Positions 1 to 7,022 of a stretch of 13,719 nt of DNA are shown here, in pieces; positions within the stretch are counted from its first letter, which is position 1; every line of letters begins with the position of its first letter. The position numbers and the translations under genes are program-made. The DNA lies in assembly GCA_040830545.1 (NCBI GenBank), contig JBFOMB010000103.1:1-13719 (forward strand). Direction: 5' to 3'. The stretch is from HXMU1420-2 sp040830545 (GTDB lineage: Bacteria; Pseudomonadota; Alphaproteobacteria; Rhodobacterales; Rhodobacteraceae). The notes below the pieces were generated by a model. The model worked only from the letters and a program-made list of their open reading frames with translations, had not been told where the DNA came from and did not search any database.

Positions 1-1268
1 CCCGGCGTGGTGCCAACAGCATTCTTGTTGAAAATCTTTTCAACGGCAGTCAGGCCCTGACCATCATGGCTAACCTCTTTGGACGGGGCAAATACCAGCG
101 GCGCTTCGATCCCCAGCGTTTCAGCGGCAAAAGTCTGCAACTTCTTGCCAAAGACGATGGCGTAAGACCCGCCCGCCTTCATGAACTCCACCTTCTGCGG
201 GGTGAAGGAGGCGGAGACGTCAACCAGCTCTTCGCCATCTTCGCTCAACAGCTTGTGGGTCTTTGAGTTGATTTTCAGCACTTTGCCGGTTTCAACCGAG
301 TACTTCTGCTCCAGGATCGGGTTGCCATCATTGTTCAGGATCGGCTTGCCGTCCTCGTCCACCTTCTTGACCCAGTTCTTCAGGTCGATGCCGATGCCGC
401 CGGTCACGCCAACGGTCGTCAGGAAGATCGGCGAAATGCCGTTGGTGCCCGCCACAACCGGCGCGATGTTGACAAACGGCACGTATGGGCTGGCCTGCTT
501 ACCGGTCCAGAGCGCCACGTTGTTCACACCCGACATCCGGGACGAGCCCACACCCATAGTGCCCTTTTCGGCGATCAGCATCACACGCTTGCCTGGATGC
601 TGAAGCTTCAGCGCTTCGATCTCCTGCTGCGCTTTTTCGGTGATGAAGCACTGGCCATGCAGTTCCCGGTCAGCGCGCGAGTGTGCCTGATTGCCGGGGC
701 TCAGCAGGTCGGTCGAAATATCGCCCTCGGCGGCCACATAGGTGACCACCTCAATCTCTTCATCGACACTTGGCAGGTTCGTGAAAAACTCGGCTTTCGC
801 ATAGCTTTCCAGAATATCCTTGGCCACCGCATTGCCCGCTTCAAAAGCAGCCTTCAACCGATCGGTGTCCGCGTCATAAAGGAAGACCTGCGTTTTCAGC
901 ACTTCTGCCGCCTGACCAGCAATTGCCGCGTCATCGCCCAACGCCAGGTCCAGCAGAACCTCCACCGAAGGCCCACCCTTCATGTGCGACAGCAGTTCAA
1001 ACGCAAAGGGGACCGAGATTTCCTCGACCACAGCTTCGCCCAAAACAATCTCTTTCAGGAACTTGGCCTTTTCGCCCGCCGCGCTGGTTGTGCCCGGCAG
1101 TGTGTTGTAGATGAAGAAATGTAGCGAAGCCGCCCGGTGCTCGTTTTCAGTGTCCTTGATCTGCGCCACCAACTCGGCCAGAAGGGCCGCGTCGTCGATG
1201 GGTTTGGGGCTCAGCCCCTGTTCCTTGCGAGTTTCGATTTCGTTCAGATAATCTGTGTATAGGCTCAT
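1..1268 (-). CDS. acnB: Aconitate hydratase B (bifunctional aconitase / 2-methylisocitrate dehydratase), N-terminal part
   Basis: AcnB interconverts citrate and isocitrate in the TCA cycle and can also hydrate 2-methyl-cis-aconitate. Reading leftward from the ATG at 1268 gives 422 codons with no stop before the window edge, so the gene is cut and about the C-terminal half is missing. The protein opens MSLYTDYLNEIETRKEQGL. Residues about 1-160 form the helical HEAT-like N-terminal domain specific to AcnB. Residues about 170-395 match the swivelling domain, including SRADRELHGQ (about 197-206), GVGSSRMSGVNN (239-250), GKQASPYVPFVNIAPVVAG (256-274) and GGSYAIVFGKKLQTF (366-380). The cysteines that hold the 4Fe-4S cluster lie farther on, outside the window, so catalytic integrity cannot be judged. 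No clear Shine-Dalgarno sequence precedes the ATG. It is transcribed in the same direction as the GS-like gene behind it but is separated by 201 bp with its own candidate promoter. Confidence 0.96.
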   Translation of the reverse strand, partial: MSLYTDYLNEIETRKEQGLSPKPIDDAALLAELVAQIKDTENEHRAASLHFFIYNTLPGTTSAAGEKAKFLKEIVLGEAVVEEISVPFAFELLSHMKGGPSVEVLLDLALGDDAAIAGQAAEVLKTQVFLYDADTDRLKAAFEAGNAVAKDILESYAKAEFFTNLPSVDEEIEVVTYVAAEGDISTDLLSPGNQAHSRADRELHGQCFITEKAQQEIEALKLQHPGKRVMLIAEKGTMGVGSSRMSGVNNVALWTGKQASPYVPFVNIAPVVAGTNGISPIFLTTVGVTGGIGIDLKNWVKKVDEDGKPILNNDGNPILEQKYSVETGKVLKINSKTHKLLSEDGEELVDVSASFTPQKVEFMKAGGSYAIVFGKKLQTFAAETLGIEAPLVFAPSKEVSHDGQGLTAVEKIFNKNAVGTTP

Positions 1269-1310
1269 GATACTACCGGCGCTTTGGGTTGGCTTTGGCT
1301 TGAACACGGG

Positions 1311-1340
1311 GGCCGAGCGCCTGTGAAAAGGGACTCGGCC
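1311..1340 (-). promoter_or_regulatory. Hairpin in the acnB 5' leader
   Basis: A perfect 7-bp inverted repeat, GGCCGAG (1311-1317) and CTCGGCC (1334-1340), encloses a 16-nt loop. On the minus strand it lies about 40 bases upstream of the acnB ATG and just after the predicted -10 box, so it would sit at or near the 5' end of the acnB mRNA. No T-run follows it in the direction of transcription, so it does not look like a terminator for the gene behind. A role in mRNA stability or translation control is inference. Confidence 0.4.
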
Positions 1341-1344
1341 GTCA

Positions 1345-1372
1345 ATTGTATGCCGATGTATACCAAAGGCAA
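1345..1372 (-). promoter_or_regulatory. Candidate promoter for acnB
   Basis: On the minus strand, TTGCCT (1372-1367) and TACAAT (1350-1345) are separated by 16 bp and resemble sigma-70 -35 and -10 boxes; TACAAT matches TATAAT at five of six positions. Transcription would start near 1338 and leave a leader of about 70 nt. The spacer and -10 contain the related pieces GGTATAC and GCATAC, which could be an imperfect operator. No regulator can be named. Confidence 0.4.
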
Positions 1373-1469
1373 CAATAGCGCAAGACGCCATATATGGAGA
1401 GTTTTCAACAGTGCCATGCCCCGCCTCATGTTCGTGGGCAGGACAGTTTTTTACCCAGATTTTGTCTGG

Positions 1470-2771
1470 CTAATACACCCGCTCATAAGTTGCACATTGG
1501 GTCGCAATATCCATTTCGGCCACATGTGCGATTTCAGACGCCTTATGCGCACAATAGACATCGGCAAAGGTCTCTGGGAACCAGCCGGTGACAACCGCAT
1601 TCTCGCGGAACCGGGCCAGTGCATCCTCCAGCGTTTCGGGCAGGCGCACATAACCGCGGGCAAACAGTTCATCACCCGACAAGAGTGACAGGTCCTCTTC
1701 TGTCGGAGCTGGCGCGGTCAACCCATCCTCGATCCCCTGAACGCCTGCATGCACAATGGCCGCCAGCGCCAGATAGGGACAGGCCGCTGCGTCGCCCGCG
1801 CGGTATTCGATGTTGAATTGGCGCGCGATGGACGCCGGGTCCTTGGCCGTTACCGGACAGATCCGCAGCGACGCCTCGCGGTCGCGGTAGCCCAGATTGT
1901 TATAGGCCGCAGACCAGCGATGCGGCGTCAGCCGCAGGTAGGACACGACCGACGGGGCCGTCAGCGCCAGGAAACTGTCGAGGTAACGCAGCACGCCCGC
2001 TGCAAATGCGCTGGTCAGATCGCTCATCCCGCCGGGACCGTTTTCATCGTAGGTAACTGGCGTCCCGTCCGGTTTGACGAAGCTCATATGGATATGAACC
2101 CCGTTCCCCACGCTCTCAGGATCGCGGATCGGGGTGAAGGTTGCCGTTTCCCCCAGCGACCGCGCCGTGGACCGCGTGAGTTCGCGCAGGATCACCGCGG
2201 CATCCGCCGCGCGCACGCCATCCTCGGGCCCGATGACGACCTCATACTGGTTCGGCCCGTATTCCTTCATGATACTGTCAGGGGACAGACCCGCTTCGGC
2301 GATGCGGGCCATCAATGTTTCACACAGCACCCGCTGATGTTCGAACCCGTTCCGGCCATACCCTTCGCCCACATGCCCCGGATCGTCGAGCAGTTGGAAT
2401 TCATGTTCAAACGCCGCGCGCAACTGAACGCCTGCTGTATGCTCCAACCGTTCCAACGCGGAACGCAGCAGTGAACGCGTGCAGAAATCCCAAGGCGTGC
2501 CGTCCAGTTCGACGATGTCACCCAGAATGAACCGCTCTTTTCGCTCTTCAAACGTTGCCGTGACATCCGCGCGGGCATCCGGGATCAACAGCAGGTCGCC
2601 AAGCGCCCCAAATGGGCTGTCGGCGATACCGTCAAAACAGTTGATCTGCACGTTGGTCGGCGTCCAGCCCACCCCACGCACCAGTCGTTTGTCCAACTGA
2701 TCCTCCGGGAACGCCTTGCCGCGCACCTTCCCGGCCAGATCGCACGTGGCCGCGAAAATCAAAGGGGTCAT
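1470..2771 (-). CDS. Glutamine synthetase family protein (probable gamma-glutamyl-amine ligase)
   Basis: This is a 433-residue member of the GS catalytic-fold family, which activates a glutamate carboxylate with ATP and joins it to ammonia or an amine. Visible family elements are FEHEFQLL (121-128, metal-binding glutamates), NQYEVV (174-179), GNGVHIHMSF (222-231), the arginine-rich active-site stretch RLTPHRWSAAYNNLGYRDRE (280-299) and EYRAGDAAACPYLALA (322-337). The HIHMSF and RDREAS variants differ from housekeeping GlnA and are closer to the divergent PuuA/GlnT-like ligases, so plain glutamine synthesis is not the best guess. An in-frame start 69 bp upstream exists, but the ATG at 2771 has AGGAGAG six bases before it and overlaps the stop of the RpiR gene as ATGA, so it is preferred. 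It is co-transcribed with and translationally coupled to the regulator. The amine substrate is unknown. Confidence 0.85.
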   Translation of the reverse strand: MTPLIFAATCDLAGKVRGKAFPEDQLDKRLVRGVGWTPTNVQINCFDGIADSPFGALGDLLLIPDARADVTATFEERKERFILGDIVELDGTPWDFCTRSLLRSALERLEHTAGVQLRAAFEHEFQLLDDPGHVGEGYGRNGFEHQRVLCETLMARIAEAGLSPDSIMKEYGPNQYEVVIGPEDGVRAADAAVILRELTRSTARSLGETATFTPIRDPESVGNGVHIHMSFVKPDGTPVTYDENGPGGMSDLTSAFAAGVLRYLDSFLALTAPSVVSYLRLTPHRWSAAYNNLGYRDREASLRICPVTAKDPASIARQFNIEYRAGDAAACPYLALAAIVHAGVQGIEDGLTAPAPTEEDLSLLSGDELFARGYVRLPETLEDALARFRENAVVTGWFPETFADVYCAHKASEIAHVAEMDIATQCATYERVY

Positions 2772-3613
2772 GTACTGCTCTCCTGATCGGTTTGACGGGC
2801 GGCATCCCATGCCTCGATCCGCGCGCGGGTCCGGTCCCAATTGTTTTCCGCAGTGCGGGTCGACAGCGCCTCGGTCACAGCGAGGGCTGCAGCATAACTA
2901 TCCCACACCGTGCCCGTTTCGATGGGCACCGCCAGCACCTCGTTGGCGTAGCGTGTCGCAGGTGAAAGCCATTTGTCCGTCATCAGGATCACCTGCACCT
3001 TTCGCCCTGCCGCCTGTTTCGCCAACCCTGCCAGATTGTGTTGGTAGCGGCGGAAATCCACAAGGAACAGAACATCCCCCTGCTTCATCCGCAACAGGTA
3101 TTCGGGCCATGTCTCGGGGTCGCGTGGCAGGTGATAGACCCCCTGCCGCGACTGGCGCAAATGAAAGGTCAGATGCATCGCAATCGTGTCGCTGATCCTG
3201 CCGCCCAACGCAAACACGCTGCGTTTCGGGTCTGCCAAGAGCGTGCAAATCCGGTCGAATTGCCCTTCGGTGATCGCGCTTCCTGCCGATTGGATTTTCT
3301 GCGAGGCGCGCGCCAGAAATCCTCCAAGGAAGCTGCCCTCGATCCGCTGACCCTTGTCATGCAGTTCAACGGGCGAACGCTCGCCGTCCTTCATTTCCGC
3401 GATCAATCGGCGCTGCATGTCGGGATAACCGGAAAGGCCGATCTTGGTCACAAAACGGGAAATGGAAGGCGCGGAAATCTCTGCCCGCTCGGCAAGTTCC
3501 TGGATCGAACCGAGACCCGCATAGGGGTAGTCGGCCAACAAAACCGCCGCCAGCTTCCGCTCGGATTGCGTCAGCTGGGGTGAGATTTCTTCGATCAGGC
3601 GGCGCACAGACAT
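2768..3613 (-). CDS. MurR/RpiR family transcriptional regulator
   Basis: This 281-residue protein has the standard RpiR architecture. An N-terminal winged helix-turn-helix domain (about 1-77) includes LTQSERKLAAVLLADY (14-29) and the recognition region SIQELAERAEISAPSISRFV (36-55). A C-terminal SIS domain (about 115-250) has the ligand-loop stretch FALGGRISDTIA (134-145), FLVDFRRYQHN (183-193) and a second strand-turn VQVILMTDKWLSP (206-218). SIS domains usually sense phosphosugars, but many RpiR proteins control amino-acid or amine catabolism and sense other ligands. It is the first gene of the minus-strand unit, overlaps the GS-like gene by 4 bp and diverges from the amide operon. It most probably binds the palindrome at 3642-3663 and controls both directions. 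Its ATG has no visible Shine-Dalgarno sequence. Confidence 0.92.
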   Translation of the reverse strand: MSVRRLIEEISPQLTQSERKLAAVLLADYPYAGLGSIQELAERAEISAPSISRFVTKIGLSGYPDMQRRLIAEMKDGERSPVELHDKGQRIEGSFLGGFLARASQKIQSAGSAITEGQFDRICTLLADPKRSVFALGGRISDTIAMHLTFHLRQSRQGVYHLPRDPETWPEYLLRMKQGDVLFLVDFRRYQHNLAGLAKQAAGRKVQVILMTDKWLSPATRYANEVLAVPIETGTVWDSYAAALAVTEALSTRTAENNWDRTRARIEAWDAARQTDQESST

Positions 3614-3619
3614 AAGGCA

Positions 3620-3647
3620 AGCATGATGGAAAGATGTTTTCAGTCAA
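3620..3647 (-). promoter_or_regulatory. Candidate promoter of the rpiR-GS unit
   Basis: The left edge of the palindrome reads TTGACT on the minus strand (3647-3642), a good -35. A poor -10-like CATGCT (3625-3620) follows after 16 bp. The predicted start of transcription is at about 3613, the first base of the rpiR ATG. The -10 match is only three of six, so this is tentative. Confidence 0.35.
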
Positions 3648-3663
3648 CGAAATTTTGTTGACT
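3642..3663. promoter_or_regulatory. 22-bp palindromic operator between the divergent units
   Basis: The half-sites are AGTCAACGAAA (3642-3652) and TTTTGTTGACT (3653-3663). Ten of eleven base pairs are symmetric; only the G3649/T3656 pair fails. A partial copy of the core, TGAAATTTTC, follows at 3665-3674. A/T-rich GAAA/TTTC-type dyads are typical RpiR-family sites. The dyad lies almost midway between the two divergent ATGs (28 bases to 3613, 30 bases to 3694), which fits autoregulation of rpiR and control of the amide operon. Binding by this particular regulator is inference. Confidence 0.7.
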
Positions 3664-3687
3664 CTGAAATTTTCTTTTCCCTACTCT
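3658..3687 (+). promoter_or_regulatory. Candidate promoter of the amide operon
   Basis: TTGACT (3658-3663), formed by the right edge of the palindrome, is a good -35. TACTCT (3682-3687) follows after 18 bp and is a weak -10 (three of six). The predicted start falls at about 3694, the first base of the preferred start codon. Overlap of the -35 with the operator would let a bound regulator block polymerase directly. Confidence 0.4.
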
Positions 3688-3693
3688 CGCGGC

Positions 3694-4461
3694 ATGCATT
3701 CTGCTGCACCCCTCCAAGTTCTGGGCGCATCCGACCCCGACCCTGTCGAAGTCCTGCGGGCTGACATGCCGTCATCAGTGTTGCTGGTTTGCGAACATGC
3801 TGGGCGCAACATTCCTCAATCGTTGAACAATCTGGAACTGGATGCGGATATCCGGAACAGCCACCGGGGCTGGGACATCGGGGCCGAGGATGTGGCACGG
3901 GGGCTGAGCGACCGGTTGGAGGCCACGCTGGTGTTGCAGCACTACAGCCGGTTGGTCATCGATTCCAACAGACCGCCTCGCAGTCCGGAATCCATCCTGC
4001 AGGATTGCGACGGGCGGGCTGTGCCCGGAAATTGCGACCTGCCCGCCCCTGCGCGTGAGGCGCGGATAAATGACATATTCGACCCGCTAGACCGCGCTAT
4101 GGTCACCGCACTTGCTACGCCGCGCAGGGCCTGCTTTTCGATCCATTCCTTCACGCCCAGCCTGAACGGACAGGACCGACCCTGGCATGCCGGATTCCTC
4201 ACCCGCACAGCTGTTTCCACGGCAGAAGCGCTGATGGGCTCAATCGCAAAACAGCGCCCCGACCTGATACTGGCCATCAACCAACCCTACCAGATCGACG
4301 ATGACAGCGACTGGTTCATCCCTGTCCATGCCGAGCCCAGAGGCCTGCCGCACTGCCTGATCGAAATCCGCAACGACCAATTGCGCGATGCAGATGGCGT
4401 CGCAGTATGGGTCGACCTGCTGGCGCTGGCGATCTCTGATGTCATGAAGGACCTGCCATGA
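3694..4461 (+). CDS. N-formylglutamate amidohydrolase family protein
   Basis: This family hydrolyses N-formylglutamate to formate and glutamate (HutG-type) and includes uncharacterised N-acyl amidohydrolases. The 255-residue product has VLLVCEHAGRNIP (29-41), HRGWDIGAEDVA (57-68), the SRLVIDSNRP stretch (85-94), HSFTP (151-155), VHAEPRG (211-217) and LIEIRND (222-228), in family order. An in-frame ATG at 3634 would place the operator and promoter inside the gene. The ATG at 3694 gives an N-terminus, with VEVL just before the VLLVCEH strand, as I recall for relatives, so it is preferred. No Shine-Dalgarno sequence is visible; the upstream stretch is pyrimidine-rich. It is the first gene of the eight-gene operon. 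No hutH, hutU or hutI lies nearby, so histidine breakdown is not indicated and the true substrate may be another N-formyl or N-acyl compound. Confidence 0.85.
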   Translation: MHSAAPLQVLGASDPDPVEVLRADMPSSVLLVCEHAGRNIPQSLNNLELDADIRNSHRGWDIGAEDVARGLSDRLEATLVLQHYSRLVIDSNRPPRSPESILQDCDGRAVPGNCDLPAPAREARINDIFDPLDRAMVTALATPRRACFSIHSFTPSLNGQDRPWHAGFLTRTAVSTAEALMGSIAKQRPDLILAINQPYQIDDDSDWFIPVHAEPRGLPHCLIEIRNDQLRDADGVAVWVDLLALAISDVMKDLP

Positions 4462-5099
4462 CCCTCACCCGCAACGTGCCCCTGGACCCCTCGCAATCCG
4501 CGCTGCTGTTTGTGGATGTGCAGAACTTCTCGGCCCATCGGGACGGGGCAGAATTCAAGGACCTAGCAAAGGCCGAGTTTCAGGAGAAATACGGTTGGTA
4601 TTTTGACCAGCTGGAAGGTCACGTGCTGCCCAATATGCAGGCGATCCAGACAGCTTGCCGCGCGGCTGGGGTGGAGGTCATGTATACCACCATCGAAAGC
4701 CTCACACTGGATGGGCGCGATCGGTCGCTGGATTACAAGATAACCGGTTTCAACGTACCAAAGGGATCTTGGGACGGCAAAGTGCTGGACCAGATTGCGC
4801 CACGGGGCGACGAAATCGTCCTGCCGAAATCGTCCTCTTCCGCCTTCGTCTCGACCCATATCGACTATGTCCTGCGCAATCTGGGTGTGCGGCAGGTGGT
4901 TCTGTCCGGTTTGATCACCGACCAATGCGTCGAAAGCGCGATCCGCGATGCCTGTGACCTGGGCTATCTCGTGACCCAGGTCACCGACGCTTGCCTGACC
5001 TACAGCCAGGAACGCCACGACAATTCTCTGCTCGCGATCAAGGGGTATTGCCGGCAGGTCACGACCGCCGAACTTGTGGCAGAGCTAGCCGATGCTTGA
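4458..5099 (+). CDS. Cysteine hydrolase, isochorismatase-like family (probable amidase)
   Basis: This is a 213-residue single-domain protein of the isochorismatase-like fold. The amidase branch of that fold includes nicotinamidase, N-carbamoylsarcosine amidase, biuret hydrolase and ureidoacrylate hydrolase. The catalytic triad is visible: Asp20 in LLFVDVQNF, Lys124 in VLPKSSSSAF and the nucleophile Cys157 in LITDQCVESAIRDA. The Ile-Thr pair before TDQC is where the family's cis-peptide lies. A catalytic cysteine supports amide or carbamoyl hydrolysis rather than isochorismate cleavage. The start overlaps the previous stop as ATGA and has AAGGA six bases upstream, so the two hydrolases are translationally coupled. 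Its exact substrate cannot be assigned; N-carbamoyl or primary-amide compounds are the likely class. Confidence 0.88.
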   Translation: MTLTRNVPLDPSQSALLFVDVQNFSAHRDGAEFKDLAKAEFQEKYGWYFDQLEGHVLPNMQAIQTACRAAGVEVMYTTIESLTLDGRDRSLDYKITGFNVPKGSWDGKVLDQIAPRGDEIVLPKSSSSAFVSTHIDYVLRNLGVRQVVLSGLITDQCVESAIRDACDLGYLVTQVTDACLTYSQERHDNSLLAIKGYCRQVTTAELVAELADA

Positions 5100-5817
5100 A
5101 CTCCGCAACATCACCAAGTCCTTTGGCGGCGTGCTGGCGGTGCAGAATGTGACCCTGAACATTCGACAGGGTGAGGTGCGCGGACTGATTGGCCCAAACG
5201 GTGCGGGGAAAAGCACGCTGGTGAACCTAATCTCGGGTCTGCTGAGCCACAGTTCCGGCTCCATGTCGCTGGACGGCACATCGCTGGATGGGTTGTCAGC
5301 GCAGGACCGGGCCAGCCGGGGCATCGCACGCACCTTCCAGAACCTGCGCATCTTTCCAAGCCTATCGGTCCAACAGAACATCGGCGTCGCGGGCTATACC
5401 GGGACCCGCAGCGGTCGCGATGGCGGCGCGCTGGTGGAAGAGGCGATCAGCCGCTTCGATCTGGCGGACAAGCTGACCCTGCCAGCTGACTCGCTGGCCT
5501 ATGGCCAATTGCGGCGGCTGGAAATCGTCCGCGCGCTGGCGCTTCGCCCCCGTCTGTTGATGTTGGACGAACCGGCAGCGGGCATGAACGAACAGGAAAC
5601 CGCTGCGTTGGGCGAGGCGCTGACTTGGGTCCGCGCACAGACCGACTGCGCCATCCTTGTCATCGACCACGACCTGAAATTCATCATGTCGCTCTGCGAA
5701 CATATCAGCGTTCTGAACATGGGGGCCCTGATCGCAGAGGGCAGCCCCCAAGAGGTATCGGAAAACAGGCAGGTCATCGACGCCTATCTGGGCGAGGACC
5801 ATCAATTTGCTGCCTAG
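5092..5817 (+). CDS. Liv-type ABC transporter ATP-binding protein (LivG-like)
   Basis: This is one of the two ATPases of a branched-chain-amino-acid/amide (HAAT) importer, on the cytoplasmic face. It has 241 residues: Walker A GPNGAGKST (34-42), Q-loop TFQNLRIF (81-88), Walker B RLLMLDEP (154-161) and H-loop His193 in VIDHDLKF. GMNEQET after Walker B and the IDHDLKF stretch are typical of LivG rather than LivF. The signature motif is LAYGQLRRLEI instead of LSGGQ; YGQ variants are normal in LivG, though leucine in place of the usual second glutamine or glutamate is less common. It is slightly shorter than the usual LivG (about 250-260). The gene overlaps the hydrolase by 8 bp with a weak ribosome site, so it probably depends on coupling. 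Confidence 0.93.
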   Translation: MLELRNITKSFGGVLAVQNVTLNIRQGEVRGLIGPNGAGKSTLVNLISGLLSHSSGSMSLDGTSLDGLSAQDRASRGIARTFQNLRIFPSLSVQQNIGVAGYTGTRSGRDGGALVEEAISRFDLADKLTLPADSLAYGQLRRLEIVRALALRPRLLMLDEPAAGMNEQETAALGEALTWVRAQTDCAILVIDHDLKFIMSLCEHISVLNMGALIAEGSPQEVSENRQVIDAYLGEDHQFAA

Positions 5818-5848
5818 GCAGCCCATCAAAACCGACAGGAGAGAGACC

Positions 5849-7000
5849 ATGAAAAAGACATTGACCGCCCTGGCCTGCCTTGCGCTGGCAGGACCCGTTG
5901 CCGCCGAGGATACGATCAAAATCGGCCTGGGTGTGCCCATGACCGGCGACTATGCGCCCTATTCTGAATGGCAGGGTGCGCGTTGCATGGCCGAAATGAT
6001 CAACGCTGATGGCGGAGTGAACGGCAAGAAGATCGAAGTGTTGACGCAGGATTCCGGGGCGGACACGCAGACGGCCATTGGCCTTGCGCAGAAATTCCTG
6101 GACGAAGGCGTTGTCATGCTGGGCACCATCCCGTTCTCGGATACAATGATCCCGGTTGCGCAGGTGGCCAAGTCCTATGGCGTTTCAATCTTCCAGCCGC
6201 AGTCGACGCAGGTCGAAATGCACGCAGGGATCGTCGACAACTTCTTCACCGGCGTGTCCCCTGACCCGTTCACCGCGACCGCTGCCGCCAACCATGCGCT
6301 GAGTCTGGGTGTGAAAAACGTGGTCCTGATGACTTCGGACGAAGGTGGTTCATGGTCCGCGCGCACACCCCTGTGGTTCGGTGACGTGATCGAAGCAGGC
6401 GGCGGCAAGGTGCTGACCAAAATGAACTTTTCTTTCGGGACATCTGACTGGTCGCCCCAGATTGCCGAAATGAAGGCGTTGGGCGATCAGATCGACGCGG
6501 TCTACATCTCGTCCATTATGCCTGACATTGCCGTTTTGATCCGCCAGATGCGCAGCGCGGGTATTGACGCGTATGTTGTAGGCTCGGACGGGTTTGACGA
6601 TCCGTCGCTGGATGCCATCGGCTCGGACGATCCGTCGATCCTGGACAAGGTGTTTTTTGCTACGCTCGCACCCAGCCACGCGGACAGCGCTGTGGTGAAG
6701 TTCATGGCCGATTGTGAAGCCATGGGGATCGAGGTTCCGGGCCTGTTCCCGGCCACCGGCGCAGACACGGTCAAAGTTGTCGCCTGGGCAGTGGAACAAT
6801 CAGGCAGCACCGATCCTGCAACCATCGCAGACACGATCCGCAATGCCGACAGCATCCCGGTTCTGACGGTCGACAGCATTTCGTTCAAGGACACGCGGAC
6901 CTATGCCCAGCGCACCATTCCGGTGATCGGCTACAAGGATGGCGCACGTGTGCTGATTTCCAACGTCATTCCGGACAACACGCCGGGCGACTGGAACTGA
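5849..7000 (+). CDS. Periplasmic substrate-binding protein of the Liv/amide ABC transporter
   Basis: This 383-residue Peripla_BP_6-type receptor captures the substrate for the importer. It starts MKKTLTALACLALAGPVAA with likely signal peptidase I cleavage after Ala19, before EDTIKIG. The cysteine at position 10 is too early and lacks a proper lipobox, so it is probably soluble. Family features are IKIGLGVPMTGDYAPYSEWQ (about 23-42), INADGGVNGKKIEV (51-64) and VGSDGFDDPSLDAI (about 243-256). The ATG at 5849 has AGGAG seven bases upstream, the strongest site in this stretch, and starts the signal peptide; an upstream in-frame start overlapping livG was rejected. Its place between the two ATPase genes is less usual than at the start of such operons. 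An 8-bp hairpin just after its stop may protect its mRNA. The operon's hydrolases suggest an amide-type ligand, but the binding-site residues do not let me name it. Confidence 0.93.
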   Translation: MKKTLTALACLALAGPVAAEDTIKIGLGVPMTGDYAPYSEWQGARCMAEMINADGGVNGKKIEVLTQDSGADTQTAIGLAQKFLDEGVVMLGTIPFSDTMIPVAQVAKSYGVSIFQPQSTQVEMHAGIVDNFFTGVSPDPFTATAAANHALSLGVKNVVLMTSDEGGSWSARTPLWFGDVIEAGGGKVLTKMNFSFGTSDWSPQIAEMKALGDQIDAVYISSIMPDIAVLIRQMRSAGIDAYVVGSDGFDDPSLDAIGSDDPSILDKVFFATLAPSHADSAVVKFMADCEAMGIEVPGLFPATGADTVKVVAWAVEQSGSTDPATIADTIRNADSIPVLTVDSISFKDTRTYAQRTIPVIGYKDGARVLISNVIPDNTPGDWN

Positions 7001-7022
7001 ACCTGACATAATCGCAATTCCG

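Noticed and set aside
181..1124. Plus-strand open frames of 140 and 175 codons
   Set aside because: They are antisense to acnB, which is unmistakable on the minus strand.
1388..1397. Perfect 10-bp palindrome CCATATATGG in the gap before acnB
   Set aside because: It is short and A/T-alternating, has no second copy, and lies about 16 bases upstream of the proposed -35; a chance dyad is as likely as an operator.
1455..1469. Hairpin CCAGA/TCTGG directly after the GS-like gene
   Set aside because: It has only five pairs, and on the minus strand it is followed by an A-run rather than a T-run, so it does not work as a terminator for that gene.
1749..2474. A 241-codon open frame on the plus strand
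   Set aside because: It is fully antisense to the GS-family gene and shows no coding motif.
3038..3583. A 181-codon open frame on the plus strand
   Set aside because: It is antisense to the RpiR regulator, whose helix-turn-helix and SIS domains are clear.
5849..5920. Cysteine in the binding-protein signal peptide as a lipoprotein site
   Set aside because: Cys10 is too close to the N-terminus and the preceding residues (ALA) do not make a proper lipobox; the AGPVAA/ED site fits signal peptidase I.
6581..6637. Direct repeats GACGATCCGTCG (6596 and 6626) and GGCTCGGACG (6581 and 6620) inside the binding-protein gene
   Set aside because: They encode repeated Gly-Ser-Asp and Asp-Asp-Pro-Ser residues in a loop where related binding proteins also carry GSDG-DDP. 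Codon bias explains the identity, and the frame is intact.
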